Positions 1-10,818 are shown, numbered from the stretch's first letter. The stretch: 64,000 nucleotides of DNA from Ariolimax columbianus (GCA_036924085.1 JAVGWX010000012.1:33434119-33498118); one strand, 5' to 3'. Program-made: numbers and translations. Notes: generated by a model from the sequence alone, not told the origin.

Positions 1-467
1 TTTTTCAAAATAAATGAAGTTTCATAGAGAAAAAAATATTTCCAAAACGTCAGGGAAATTTTAAGGCTGCGTACGAAAAATCATTTGTATCAGACATGCA
101 GTTTAGTAGAAAATTACTTCGGTCCTTGTTTATGAATTAAAAGACGGACTATATTTTTCGCTGGCTATTAACTCATTCGTTGTCCTACCGTTGTTTCTCA
201 GACCGATGTAAGGGTTCTAACTCCTCTATAAAAATCACCTTATTTTTTTTACAAGTTTGATCCCTTTATTATTTTTGACTTTTCATGTTACTTTCCCGCG
301 TACTTCGAAACATAAACTTGAATCGGTGTTTTTGAATCAGTGGTCAAGCAGAGCTCATTGCCATATTCAAAGAACATATTCGTGAATGGTATGGTGATGG
401 CTGTATATGTTTTTCTTGTTTCTCGGAAATCTGACACTTTTGTAGCAGATCTGTCATGTAATCATTA
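1..467. other. No gene seen
   Basis: Moderately AT-rich sequence with frequent stops in all frames. I see no conserved coding motif, tandem array or SINE head here. Confidence 0.5.
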
Positions 468-1853
468 GAGCGGTGTCGATTGTAGGACAGGTCTCAGACT
501 CATTGTGTCAAAGTTTAACCTCCACATAACGCCTAGGCGACGTAACCAGGGTCGAAAACCTGAGAAGAGACTTAACATCTCCAATGTGCAAAGTGGGACC
601 CATGCGGTACACTTTTCCAGGGATCTGGACAGCCGGCTGACGATATAAAGCCATGTACGGAGACAGTCGATGATAAATGGGCCTTTCTGAAGGATCCTGT
701 CTACTCTACAGTTTCTGAGTATTTGGGACATGCGGCTTGCAAAAATTAAGACTGGTTTGATGATAACGATGAGTCTGTTAAGACTTTTCTGAATGAAAAA
801 CATCATTTATTTAGACTTTACCAAGACGATCCCTCCTCATCTTCCAAAAAGTTCGCGTGCACCAATGTTCGCAGGATTGTCCAGAACCAGCTCAAGACTT
901 TGCAGGATGCCTGACTCAAAAGTAATGCAGATGAAATCAAGCGTAACACAGACACACGTGACTCAAAGCGGTTTTACTTTGCCCTGAAGACGGTCTATGG
1001 TCTCATGACCTATCACTCATCTCCTGTCCTTAATGATGATCCCACTGCACTGATGACCGATAAAGCCGAAATTCTGGAGCGATGGTCAGAGCACTTCAGT
1101 GCTGTCCTAAACCGTCCTTCCACTATCAGTGAATTAGTCATAGCACGCATACCTCAAGTTAAAGTCAATGATGGGGACGTCGTGGGATAGTGGTTAAGTG
1201 GTCTCGGAAGACTACGGGAAAATGTTTGGAACCGGCAGGGAATCAGTGTTGCCACCAAGATTAGCGTGTATCGGGATGTTGTTTTAACCACCCTTCTGTA
1301 CGCATGCGAAACATGGACAGTCTATAGCAGACATGGTAGGAAACTTTATTATTTCCACGTAAACTGTCTCCGTATGCTGTTCAGGATTGGTTGGCAGGAT
1401 AGGAGTGCTCATCTATGAAGTCCTCAGCACGGCTAGACTCTCTGGCATTTATACGCTGCTATAGAGAGCCCAGATCAGATGGAGAGGGCATGTTGTTCGC
1501 ATGTCAGATGAGCGCCTCCCTAAACAACTAGTGTACAGTGAGCTCATGACAGGACAGCGATTGCAGGAAGAGGGAGGGGGGGGGGGGGGGGGGGAGGGAC
1601 ACAAGAAACGATACAACAATTTTTGAAAAGTTTCTCCATTGATGTTGCTGATTGGGAACTACTTGCTACGAACCCCTCAGCCTGGCGCACTGCCGTCACA
1701 CATAGTGCTCGCATCTCTGAACAGTGGACCATCTCGGTGGCGCAGGAAAGACGAGCTGCACAAAAGGAAGGAATTCACGACTGCCCAACTACAAATGCTG
1801 TACAGATCGGACTGTACAGTCATATGCGGTCACATCTGAATAGACATGTCTGA
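468..1853 (+). mobile_element. Internally deleted RTE-type non-LTR retrotransposon
   Basis: The plus strand reads, with stops and frameshifts, as the linker and reverse-transcriptase polyprotein often mis-annotated as craniofacial development protein 2-like. At 468-640 it resembles the post-endonuclease region (KFNLHITPRR, KRLNIS). At 1005-1170 it gives the segment before the RT palm, including ILERWSEHFSAVLNRPS. At about 1190-1205 it jumps straight to the post-RT region (GRLRENVWNR, LLYACETWTV, FHVNCLRMLFRI), so the catalytic RT core is missing. The end (GLYSHMRSH) looks like the terminal C2H2-like knuckle of RTE ORFs with the first cysteine pair lost. A run of 19 G lies at 1576-1594. It is clearly dead. 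Any host-gene name would be wrong. Confidence 0.85.
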
Positions 1854-3022
1854 CGCTGTTGCCATCTTCGCTTGTGATGAGCAGCTAATTAATTAACTTA
1901 TCATCAGCGAATCACTCAATCAATTGATCAAAGTCTGCCATTCCTCTCGGTGCATAGGTAATTGACATCATCCGCCAGCATGCACAGTCTTGTGTTGCTC
2001 TTTCTACGTCTCTCTAAGTGTAATCATTTAATTTTAGTTCCTTTTCACATTCTCTTCTCTTCAACGCATCGTTTCTGTTGTTTCTCCGATGATGTCAAAA
2101 TCTTGCCTTCTCTTTTTTAATTGGATTATCTCTCTGTATCTTTATTTGCCATTTTCTTTTTTAATGATTAGCGATATTTCATATTTCTTCTTTCTGCTGC
2201 CTCTTCTGCCTCAGGTACCACATTGTCAATATATTCCCTTTTATTTTTGTCTGTAACAGTATAACTACTTTGTGCTTCTGCTTTGGTGGCTTTGGTTGCA
2301 ATCAGTGCTGCAGACATATTCATCAATGATATCATTCCGAATCGCCCCAGCCAGGGGCTGTTTGGACAGCCGTGAATGCGGGGCATGATGGAGGTGGTCG
2401 TTTTCTGTCCTCGATCTTCAAGACAAGCTTCAGGAGCTGATGAATATGGACGTTTTAAAATTGTCCAAATAGGGACTGACGGAGACGGTTTAGCACTGTG
2501 AAGGTGCTTTCTGTGTATCTCAGTCGGGTTACTTTGTTGTGTCTGACATGGTTATTCCAGTGAATCGCAAAATGCAACTCCGGCAGTGCACGTGCAAGTC
2601 TTCTATGACGACGATCCATTTGCAGAAAAGTTCAAATTCAGAGCCGTGCAGCAGGATGAGAACGACACAGGTTTTGTAAACTCGTAGCTCGGTTTTCAGT
2701 GAAAGCCTCTACTGGGTTCAGACTCGATAAAGCGCCTTCATAGAGGTGCCGGCTAGGTCAATTCTTAGAATAATGCCGGAGTGGCTACTTGCATCGGGAA
2801 TTTGGTTGTTATCTAGTTCAGTTCAGTTCAGGTGCCATCTTCGTATCAACGGTCGGCTGCAATGGATATTCAGTGTATTCCATTTCTTGCCGTATTTATG
2901 CAATTTGAGAGACTTTTCCCAGTCCATCTCCTGATCTAATCTACCCAATTAAAACGTTGTCTGCCTCTTGAACGACTGGCTTCCAACCTACCCTCCAGCA
3001 TGGTTTTCAACAAAGAGTTATG
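1854..3022. other. Unassigned spacer
   Basis: No coding motif is convincing on either strand. The part from about 2940 to 3022 directly abuts the C-terminal end of the next minus-strand LINE and may be its 3' UTR. Short open frames, such as 2168-2386 on the minus strand, show no recognisable domain. Confidence 0.4.
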
Positions 3023-4865
3023 TCATGTTATAAAAACGTAACTAACCCTGATTTCGGTCATTAATTCTCGTTTCACCCTCAACTTTTCCAGTATCTCCAA
3101 GTTTGTTTTCTTCTCTTTCCAACAAATGGTACCAAATTTTCTATATACCCACAATTCCAAGGTTCCAATACTCGTTTCCAACTTGTTATTCATTGTCCAT
3201 GTTTCTGCGCCATAAAGTAGTGACGAGTATACATAACACCTGACAATTCTCATTTTCAAATTCTGATTTATCTGTTTGGATGTCACTATGTGTCGCATGT
3301 TGTTGGCCATACCTATTCTCTTTCTGATTTCTTTTTCAAATCTGCCATCTTCCGTTATTATATGACATATTATATGACCTATTCAAGTAGTTGATATTTT
3401 ATTTTTATCTGCATACATGGTTTCTTGTCACTTTTCCCAAGTATCATATTCTTTGTTTTCTTTATGTTTATGTCTAATCCAAACTCTTGACTTATTGTTG
3501 TCACAAGCTCCTGTAATTCTTGCTCACTTTTTGCCATCAATACTGTATCACCCACATATCTTTGATTATTCATGGCCACTCCTCCAACGACAAGCCCTGG
3601 CATCCACCCTGTTTGAATATTTGCTCTGTGTAGATATTTAAAAGACAAGGAGATAATACACACCCGTGTCTTGTTGTTGCTTAGATGTTTGCCTCACTAG
3701 TTTCTACTGGCGGAGGCGCGCCATTTTCCACCCCAGACCGTAGTCCATTGGGCGATATCAGGACGCATAAACCAGTGCTTGGATGAATGTATGAGTCTGT
3801 ATGTACCTATGTAAGGTTTGTGCGCCCTCAGAAGCTAGCCCAACCAAAGGGCAATGGAAGGGCCTCACCACGAGGGCGCGTGTGAAAGTTGTGCTAGAGT
3901 GTGACTGTAGGACAGAGTCAAATGAAACAGAGTGAGGTAAGAGGGGAGAGCAGAGTTGCCCCCAGGGTGAAACCTCTTCCTACATCCGTGTCTCACTCCT
4001 CTTTTTACATCTATACTTGGAGAACATAACTTTCCTGTAGCAGTTTGTTCCCAGTACATATTGCGGAGTAGTCTTATGGCTTTATCATCTATACCTATTT
4101 CTTGGAGACATTTAATTAATTTTTCATATTGGACTCTGTCAAAAGCCTTCTGCTAGTCTATAAAGCAACTATAAATGTCATTGTGTATATATTTTTATGT
4201 TAAAGTTCGCAAACAGAAAACTGCTTCCCTTGTTTAATTAAACTTTTGAAAACCAAATTGTTCTTCTGAAACTCCCCTCTCTATTTCACCTCTTATTCTC
4301 TCTTGTATGATCTCGAGTATTATTTTAATTGTGTGACTCATTAGACTTATTGTTCTAAAGGCTAAACATTCTGTTGCATGAGGTGTTTTTTGGGAGTGTT
4401 ATAAATGTAGATGTTTTCAGGTCCGTTGGTATGCATCCAGTATTTTATATGTCCTTACACAGATCAGTAAGTATATCTATACCAAATTCCTTTAGGGCCT
4501 CTATCATTGCTATGTTTATGGAGTCAGGCCCTTTTATTTTCCCTTTTCTCATAGTTTTTATTACATTTAACATTTCTGATCTTAGGATGCTGGGTCCTTC
4601 ATTATCATATGTTGATCGTTTGGCTCCGCGACTGTCCTCAAATAGTTCCCTTGTATATTCCGTCCATCTGTTCGATGTCATTCGCATCCATCAAAATTGC
4701 ACCATTCTTTTCTCGGATGTTTTTCCCACTCTGGGTTGTATGTGTCTTGTTTGTTGTTTTCTTTATTTCTATATGCATATCTTTGGTATTGCGTTTTAGT
4801 CCCATGCCTTCTATTACCTTGCATTTTTCTTCCAACCACTGTTCTTTGGTCAGACTGCACATTGT
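3023..4865 (-). mobile_element. Decayed non-LTR retrotransposon (RT domain to C-terminus)
   Basis: Read on the minus strand from 4865 down: a pre-RT linker; RT finger motifs (RKGKIKGPDSINIAMIEAL near 4500; SLMSHTIKIILEIIQERI near 4330); palm motif A (FIDQQKAFDRVQYEKL near 4150); YWEQTA then GVRHGC near 4000; motif C at 3544-3558; and the post-RT LLYGAETWTM segment near 3210. Motif C reads YVGDT instead of the usual YADDT, so a catalytic aspartate is lost. A 314-bp repeat splits the GVRQGC/VLSP block at 3672-3985. The upstream endonuclease is absent, so the copy is 5' truncated near 4865. Family features fit an endonuclease-RT LINE without RNase H. It is a pseudogene. Confidence 0.85.
3664..3993 (-). 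mobile_element. Short dispersed repeat R-A inserted in LINE, 8-bp TSD
   Basis: Identical 8-bp sequences CCGTGTCT at 3664-3671 and 3986-3993 flank a 314-bp insert. The LINE reading frame resumes across them (GVRHGC on one side, GCVLSPCLLNIY on the other), which proves insertion. A second copy lies inverted at about 20580-20855, with roughly 80% identity by eye over 200 bp (shared CTCACTAGTTTCT and GGGCGATAT). No terminal inverted repeats are visible. A short CAA-rich end on the minus strand suggests a SINE, but I see no clear A or B box. I cannot name the family. Confidence 0.7.
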
Positions 4866-5045
4866 TACCTAGGCAAATGAATTTAGCGGGTGAGTTGACA
4901 AAGATTACATCAGCAATGATTCCTGCCAAGACTTTTGGATTTTTTTTCGCCCATGAGATATGAAGGCCCACTAGATGAAAGATCCTCTAGACATTCAAGT
5001 GGTGTTATCATTGTTTAGGGTTGAGAGCCTGGTTTGAATGCGTCG

Positions 5046-5235
5046 TCAAGAATCGGTTACACACAGTTGTCTAATGGTGACTCCTAGGTTGCGTGTCACC
5101 AACAGACCAATGATCAAGTAAATGAAGCAGCAGAACAATGCTGGGACCAGGATACATCCATGCCGGACACAGGATGATGGAAAGAGCCTTTCGGAGATAT
5201 TGTGACCCAGTGTTTCAATGTACTCATTCAATTAG
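5046..5235 (-). mobile_element. RT fragment of another LINE
   Basis: The minus strand gives VRHGCILVPALFCCFI and, 20 residues on, NLGVTI. This matches the GVRQGCILAPALF block and the following region of invertebrate LINE reverse transcriptases. Only about 60 residues survive. It ends against the TTTAG array. Confidence 0.55.
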
Positions 5236-5675
5236 TCGTTGCATTGTGCTCGGTACTCTCACTGGTTTTAGTTTAGTGTAGTTTAGTTTAGTTTAGTTTA
5301 CTTTAGTTTAGTTTAGTTCAGCTTAGTTAAGTTAAGTTAAGTTTAGTTTAGTTTATTTTAGTTTAATTTAGTTTAGTTTAGTTTAGTTCAGCTTAGTTAA
5401 GTTAAGTTTAGTTTAGTTTAGTTTAATTTAGCTTAGTTTAGTTTAGCTTAAATTAGCTTAGCTTAGTTTAGATACGTTTAGTTTAGTTTAGTTTAGTTTA
5501 GTTTAGCTTAGCTCATTCAATTAGTCGTTGCATTGTGTTCGATACTCTCACTGGTTTTAGTTTAGTTTAGCTTAGTATATTTTAGTTCAGCTTAATGAAG
5601 TTTAGTTTAGGTTAGTTTAGTTTAGTTTAGTTTAGTTCAGTTTAGTTTAGCTTAGCTTAGTTAGTTTAGTTTAGT
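5221..5675. repeat. (TTTAG)n array with a 289-bp duplication
   Basis: A degenerate 5-bp TTTAG/GTTTA array of about 410 bp starts at 5264. The single-copy lead-in beginning CTCATTCAATTAGTCG at 5223 recurs at 5512, 289 bp later and again followed by the array, so lead-in plus array was duplicated as a block. The unit lacks the GG of the usual animal telomere repeat, so I do not call it telomeric. Confidence 0.9.
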
Positions 5676-5726
5676 CCAAGAATCAAGATCATCGCACACG
5701 GTTTAGCCCATGTGCTTTGTTCTTCT

Positions 5727-6042
5727 CCATATTTTTGGAGAACCTCATCACAATGTACGAACTCAGTAGCACCGGCGAGGATCGGGTAATAGGTTTGGTA
5801 GAATGTTCACACAATTTTCAATTTTGCCCTTGCAGTTGCCGTTAAGCCGTTTTCGATTTCCAACTGCCGAAGGATTTATTAACCTGCACGATATTTCACT
5901 TGGGCGCCCGATCTCTATTATCAGAGATCCAGGAAAATACCAAAAATTCCATGTGAAAAACATTCCAGTCTCCACCGTGATTTGATCCCGCGACCTCCAG
6001 CATCCAAAGCCGAGATCTTACCTCGAGACCACTCATTCCCTA
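5727..6042 (-). mobile_element. tRNA-derived SINE, family S2
   Basis: Reverse-complement element with a tRNA-like head at the right end (GAGTGGTCTCGAGGTAAG, then a B-box-like GGTCGCGGGATCAAATC) and a body containing GGAGACTGGAATGTTTTTC. Closely related copies lie at 40590-40906 (-), 24121-24318 (+) and 10440-10648 (-), which establishes a dispersed family. The B box here is degenerate. The head resembles a tRNA, but I cannot say which one. Confidence 0.75.
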
Positions 6043-6430
6043 CTTGTTTTAAGACATTCCACAAGACAGATCTGTTAACGGAGTGAAAGACAGTTTTTGA
6101 GGTCGACATTAGCAGCATGGAGGGATAAGTTGAATTCCCAGTGCGCCTCCACAAGTAGGCACAGATCAAGAATAGCATCAATGATAAAACGACAGACAGG
6201 GAAACAGCTGCAAAGTTATAATGCTCTGAATAACGACACTAGTTAAATTATATGGATGGATCTGTATTGCGTGTTGAGATATAAAGTTGGAGTGGGGAAG
6301 ATGAGGGATGGAAAGGGAGGGGGGATAAGACTAGAGGGAAAGGCAGTGTCGCTGTAGAACGGTGCTGAACATACGTGACAACCTCGACATGTGTGTGAAT
6401 AGAGATTGAAGAAGTTAATTCAGCACTGAG
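6043..6430. other. No gene seen
   Basis: Includes a purine-rich stretch (6285-6345) but no coding or repeat signature that I can support. Confidence 0.4.
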
Positions 6431-7010
6431 GTGGACTTCGTTAATCAACAGCAATCAAACGAGTGTTTCTGGAGCCTGAACCTGGTAGGGGAGCAGAGAA
6501 TAGTAGTCACAAATATGAGTTTTCGGGAGAGGGTTGGAACAATGCCCTACCTACAGTACATCAAGCAAAAGAGAATGAATTGGTTGGGCCACATTATGAG
6601 AATGCAACCAGACCACATTGTTCATGTAACCTACTACAGGAGAACATCAGGAAGAAGGCAACCTTCCATAGGAGAACACCAGGAAGGAGGCAACCTTCCA
6701 CAGGAGAACATCAGGAAGGATGCAACCTTCTACATGACAACATCAGGAAGGAGGCAACCTTCTACATGAGAACATCAGGAAGGAGGCAACCTTCTACAGG
6801 AGAACATCAGGAAGAAGGCAACCTTCCATAGGAGAACATCAGGAAGGAGGCAACCTTCCATAGGAGAACATCTGGAAGGAGGCAACCTTCAATAGGAGAA
6901 CATCAAGAAGTGGGGCGAGAGGTAGATCGGTGAAAAGCGTAGACGAGACCTACCGACAAATGGAGAAAAATATAACCCGGGCCACGAAAGGAGAGAAAGA
7001 CAAATACATC
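6431..7010 (+). mobile_element. LINE C-terminal fragment with minisatellite inside
   Basis: The plus strand shows KQKRMNWLGHIMRMQPDH, then YYRRTSGRRQPS. This is the basic C-terminal tail of the same LINE family as 32591-36660 (there INWFSHLMSMHPDQ, then RRSGFGNRGRPRTRWI). A 32-bp tandem array (6637-6905) interrupts the tail. After the array the match resumes as GRSVKSVDETYRQ and ITRATKGEKDKYIP, corresponding to GNVADILNRHG and TSATRLVLDRKLW. The element ends near 7010, where a second, 33-bp array begins. Confidence 0.7.
6637..6905. repeat. 32-bp minisatellite within LINE coding sequence
   Basis: About 8.5 copies of a 32-bp unit containing GGAGAACATCAGGAAGGAGG, with successive unit starts at 6670 and 6702. 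The unit overlaps the codons for RTSGRRQPS of the LINE tail. Since 32 is not a multiple of three, the frame shifts with each copy. Confidence 0.9.
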
Positions 7011-8170
7011 CCACGACACTGGGCTACAACCAGGTAGAAAGTGAGACGATACTGGGCTGCAATCCGGTAGAAAGTGAGGCGACACTGGGCTACAACCCGG
7101 TAGAAAGTGAGGCGACACTGGGCTACAAGCCTGTAGAAAGTGAGGCGACACTGGGCTACAACCAGGTAGAAAGTGAGACGACACTGGGCTACAACGTGGT
7201 AGAAAGTGAGACGACACTGGGCTACAACCTGGTAGAAAGTGAAACGACACTGGGCTACATCCTGGTAGAAAGTGAGACGACACTGGGCTACAACGTTGTA
7301 GAAAGTGAGACGACACTGGGCTACAACCTGGTAGAAAGTGAGACGACACTGGGCTACAACCTGGTAGAAAGTGAGACGACACTGGGCTACAACGTGGTAG
7401 AAAGTGAGACGACACTGGGCTACAACGTGGTAGAAAGTGAGACGACACTGGGCTACAACGTGGTAGAAAGTGAGACGACACTGGGCTACAACGTGGTAGA
7501 AAGTGAGACGACACTGGGCTACAACCTGGTAGAAAGTGAGACGACACTGGGCTACAACCTGGTAGAAAGTGAAACGACACTGGGCTACATCCTGGTAGAA
7601 AGTGAGACGACACTGGGCTACAACCTGGTAGAAAGTGAGACGACACTGGGCTACAACCTGGTAGAAAGTGAGACTACACTGGGCTACATCCTGGTAGAAA
7701 GTGAGACGACACTGGACTACATCCTGGTAGAAAGTGAGACGACACTGGACTACATCCTGGTAGAAAGTGAGACGACACTGGACTACATCCTGGTAGAAAG
7801 TGAGACTACACTGGACTACATCCTGGTAGAAAGTGAGACGACACTGGACTACATCCTGGTAGAAAGTGAGACTACACTGGACTACATCCTGGTAGAAAGT
7901 GAGACGACACTGGACTACATCCTGGTAGAAAGTGAGACGACACTGGACTACATCCTGGTAGAAAGTGAGACTACACTGGACTACATCCTGGTAGAAAGTG
8001 AGACGACACTGGACTACATCCTGGTAGAAAGTGAGACTACACTGGGCTACATCCTGGTAGAAAGTGAGACGACACTGGACTACATCCTGGTAGAAAGTGA
8101 GACGACACTGGACTACATCCTGGTAGAAAGTGAGACGACACTGGACTACATCCTGGTAGAAAGTGAGACG
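7011..8170. repeat. 33-bp minisatellite, about 35 copies, two zones
   Basis: Tandem 33-bp unit containing GTAGAAAGTGAGACGACACT. Because 33 is divisible by three, long open frames run through both strands (363 codons on plus repeating VESETTLGYNL; 247 codons on minus). These frames are by-products of the array; I see no start context, signal or flanking domain that supports a protein. From 7011 to about 7690 the variant GGGCTACAAC dominates. From about 7690 to 8170 it is mostly GGACTACATC, so the array has two homogenised zones. Confidence 0.95.
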
Positions 8171-8224
8171 GCAAAAGAAGAAATAACAAGGGCTGGTAGT
8201 TGTGGTTATTACTTGTCCTTCACC

Positions 8225-8400
8225 TCTTTTCCTAAGGCGGGGTGCATTGTACGACCCAGTGCATCTGGCTTCCGTGTCAAGTTTTGAACTAGGTAATTTC
8301 CCACAAGGAGACGATCTTATTTCTTCATGAATCCCAACACAGCACCTTTTGATTTTGAGCCGTGCCGCTTCTCATTTCGATACGCCGGTCTGGCGTGCTG
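8225..8400 (-). mobile_element. Degraded SINE S1
   Basis: Contains the S1 core (CCCAGTGCATCTGGCTTCCG) and the decayed tRNA-like head in antisense (CAGCACCTTTTGATTTTGAG, then GCCGTGCCGCTTCTCATTTC). The order matches the intact S1 at 34955-35211, so this is an old copy in minus orientation. Another core relic lies at 8596-8632. Confidence 0.6.
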
Positions 8401-8639
8401 TTATTGTTTGTTGTACAAAAGTGTGTCTAGATGCCCATCTAAATATATTACACAACTTTTCAAATAGTCACTATGTGAAGTATTTACGATAACTTGGTTA
8501 GTATGAATAACATGCGAGCATCTATACACTTCTCTATTTGCTGTAGAAGAGCCTAGACATCTGCATGAATTGTAGTGAATTTTACTTTTTTGCACATATC
8601 GAGCCAGTGCATCCGATTTCAGCGTATTTTTGGTTCTGT

Positions 8640-9065
8640 TTTTTAAAATGTGACCAATGTATGTGTTGTGTTGTCTTGTGTTGTGTTGGGTAATGTTGAT
8701 GTTTTGTATACATGTACGTTTTGTTATGTATGTTAATTTGATCAGTGCATGTGTGTGTTGTGTTGCGTTGATCTATTGCATGTGTTTGTTATGGTTGTTA
8801 ATGTGATCAGCGTATGTGTGTGTTGTGTTGTTGCTGTAGGTTTTGTTTTGTTTGATAATGTAGTCATTGAATGTTTTATGTTGTGTTGATTGGTATATTG
8901 TATGTCTTAGTTACATTCTTTAATGTGATCAGTGTAGTTTGGTTAACATCCAATGTTTCATAGCCGTATCCTGTCGTTAGAAAAACACAGATTCTCAAAA
9001 TTTGTGTTTTTTTTCTGTTTCTTGTATTCACCGAAATGATCCTCATGTCATGTTTACAGTATAGC
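8640..9065. repeat. GT/TTG-rich degenerate repeat region
   Basis: Imperfect repeats of TGTGTTGTGTTG and of a longer module around TTAATGTGATCAG (for example near 8795 and 8920). A weak minus-strand resemblance to the LINE segment following the RT (GYGYETL near 8955) is noted but not trusted. Confidence 0.5.
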
Positions 9066-9069
9066 ATGT

Positions 9070-9147
9070 AATTATTCTGCCACCGCCCACCTGAAAGCTA
9101 AAAATCTCCAACTAGTGGGCGGTAGCGCCCCGTTTGAAGAGCTCTGG
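9070..9147 (-). mobile_element. Possible hAT-type transposon end
   Basis: The reverse complement starts CAGAGCTCTTCAAACGGGGC and continues into GC-rich CGCTACCGCCCAC. This resembles hAT-type termini of the CAGNGNTTCTCAAA type, including the internal CCACTAGTTGG palindrome. I cannot find the partner end, so this is only a suggestion. Confidence 0.3.
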
Positions 9148-9516
9148 TAAAGAACATGAAAACAAATACTGAAGCTCCATATCAATGATTGATGGTGATT
9201 TGCCTTCCCGTTCAACCCTTACAGTTGGCTCTTCTACATGAAACCTTTGTCTAGACATTGTAGTTTCGGTAGAAATGGTTTTACGCTAAACCTATGTACA
9301 TCAATCATTTTTGGGGGGTTATTACGACTTGTTGGGAAGGTTACAATCGATCTATTCTTTTCAACCCGGGTACATTCAGGGATTTTACAGAAATATGTGA
9401 TTATACATGTCAAGTTCATCTAACTAATCTGTCAAGTAATTATGTCGTTTATTTCAATTGGTGAGGTCCATTGGGCAGGTTTATGGGAATGAGGAATAAA
9501 GATCGTTTTCCCCTGG
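9148..9516. other. No gene seen
   Basis: A pair of 61-codon open frames overlaps on opposite strands at 9234-9423. Neither has a recognisable motif. Confidence 0.4.
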
Positions 9517-10108
9517 CATCCATACACCCAGCCAGCCGTGTCTGTTATCCAAATACTCAGCCAGCCGTGTTTGACACCCAAACACTCAGCCAGCTGTGAC
9601 CAACATACAAATACTCAGCCAGCTGTGACCGACATCCAAACACTCAGCCAGCTGTGTCCCACATCCAAACACTCTTCAGACAGCTGTGACCGACATCCAA
9701 ACAATCAGCCAGCTGTGACCGACATCCAAACACTCAGCCAGCTGTGACCAACATCCAAACACTCAGCCAGCTGTGACCGACATCCAAACACTCAGCCAGC
9801 TGTGACCAACATCCAAACACTCTTCTGGCAGCTGTGACCGACATCCAAACACTCAGCCATCTGTAAACAACATCCAAGCACTCAGCCAGCTGTGACCGAC
9901 ATCCAAACACTCAGCCAGCTGTGACCGACATCCAAACACTCTTCAGGCGGCTGTGACCGACATCAAAACACTCAGGCAGCTGTAATCGACATCCAAACAC
10001 TCAGCCAGCTGTGACCGACATCCAAACAGTCAGCCAGCTGTGACTGACATCAAAGCACTCAGCCAGCTGTGACCTACATTCAAACACTCTTCAGGCAGCC
10101 GTGTCCAT
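9517..10108. repeat. 29-bp minisatellite
   Basis: About 20 copies of a 29-bp unit containing CAGCCAGCTGTGACCGACAT, with single-base variants and several length variants around CTCTTCAGGCAGC. It is surrounded by unique sequence and LINE 3' ends. Confidence 0.95.
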
Positions 10109-10125
10109 ATTTAGTTAATTATACA

Positions 10126-10205
10126 ATGAATCATCATCATCTTGTAGCACGTCCCTTGCAGAACGTCGCCGTTTTTCCAGCCCATTCACTTAAACTCGAT
10201 CTTTA
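10126..10205 (-). mobile_element. 3' end fragment of LINE family A
   Basis: ATCATCATCTTGTAGCACGT, then GCAGAACGTCGCCG, matches the 3' end of the LINE at 28839-30238 (TCATCATCATGTAGCATGTC, then AGAACGTCGCTC). The ATG/ATC repeat is the 3' tail of this family. Confidence 0.65.
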
Positions 10206-10257
10206 ACCAGTTTTCCTGTCACCGTCATCGTCACATCATCTTTGATGCCATGTGTTC

Positions 10258-10325
10258 ATCTTAACTTAACTTAAAGTCTTTATACTTGTTTAGAAGACTA
10301 TACCGGGTTTGTATACAACCAAATT
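10258..10325 (-). mobile_element. CR1-like 3' terminus
   Basis: The reverse complement gives GTATACA, GTCTTCTAAAC, AGTATAAAGAC and a TTAAG-rich tail. It matches the end of the CR1 fragment at 16030-16265. Only the terminal 60-70 bp are present, an extreme 5' truncation. Confidence 0.6.
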
Positions 10326-10439
10326 TGTGGAGGGTGGTTTAACCGATGTGCGAGTCCATCTTAATATACCCAAACACTAAAGCTAAGTAGACCCGCAGCC
10401 TGTTAGATGTAATCTATTCTTAACAAACCACATGGGGGA

Positions 10440-10648
10440 AGCTATAAATAATTTTGAGTCGATTTTTAGCTAGAATTCTTTAATTATGTCCGTGCAGCGG
10501 CCGTTAACCCAACACTTTTCTATTTTCAACTGGCCAGAGATTTTTAACTAGCTCGACACTGAATGCAGGAGTTTGATCTCACTACCCAGAGATCAGGGGA
10601 AATTACCAGAACATCCACTTCAAAAAATTCCGGCCTCCACCATCTTCT
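10440..10648 (-). mobile_element. SINE S2 (partial, tRNA head lost)
   Basis: Homologous to 40670-40850: shared GCAGCGGCCGTTAA, TTTTTAACTAGCTCGACACT and CCGGCCTCCACC. The copy lacks the tRNA-like head. Confidence 0.65.
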
Positions 10649-10745
10649 CCTCGTAAGCCGCTGCTCAGCTTACCATGCACCATCCTGCGCAGTATCATAT
10701 TTTCTAGACTATTATAACGTTTTATGTGGCCCAAGTATTTTAGTT
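10649..10745 (-). mobile_element. LINE family A C-terminal fragment
   Basis: The minus strand gives KLKYLGHIKRYNSLENMIL, then RRMVHGKL. It matches CKYFGNIKRHNGLERTVM and EGMVPGKR of the LINE at 28839-30238. It is short, frameshifted and dead. Confidence 0.65.
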
Positions 10746-10818
10746 TCATAAACGTAAAATCGCATTGTGTGTCACCAAGGAGAGATTGGATAACAAGTTG
10801 GCATATGCAATAACGTTT

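Noticed and set aside
465..806. 113-codon minus-strand protein
   Set aside because: It is the antisense of an RTE coding region that reads on plus.
5264..5675. Interstitial telomere
   Set aside because: The unit TTTAG lacks the GG of TTAGG or TTAGGG, and the array is embedded in a local duplication.
7196..8287. 363-codon repeat protein (VESETTLGYNL)
   Set aside because: The 33-bp unit keeps frames open on both strands. No signal peptide, domain or convincing start exists, and it begins mid-array.
8876..9067. LINE RT fragment at 8.9-9.1 kb
   Set aside because: Only a short GYGYETL-like phrase resembles the post-RT segment; too little to claim.
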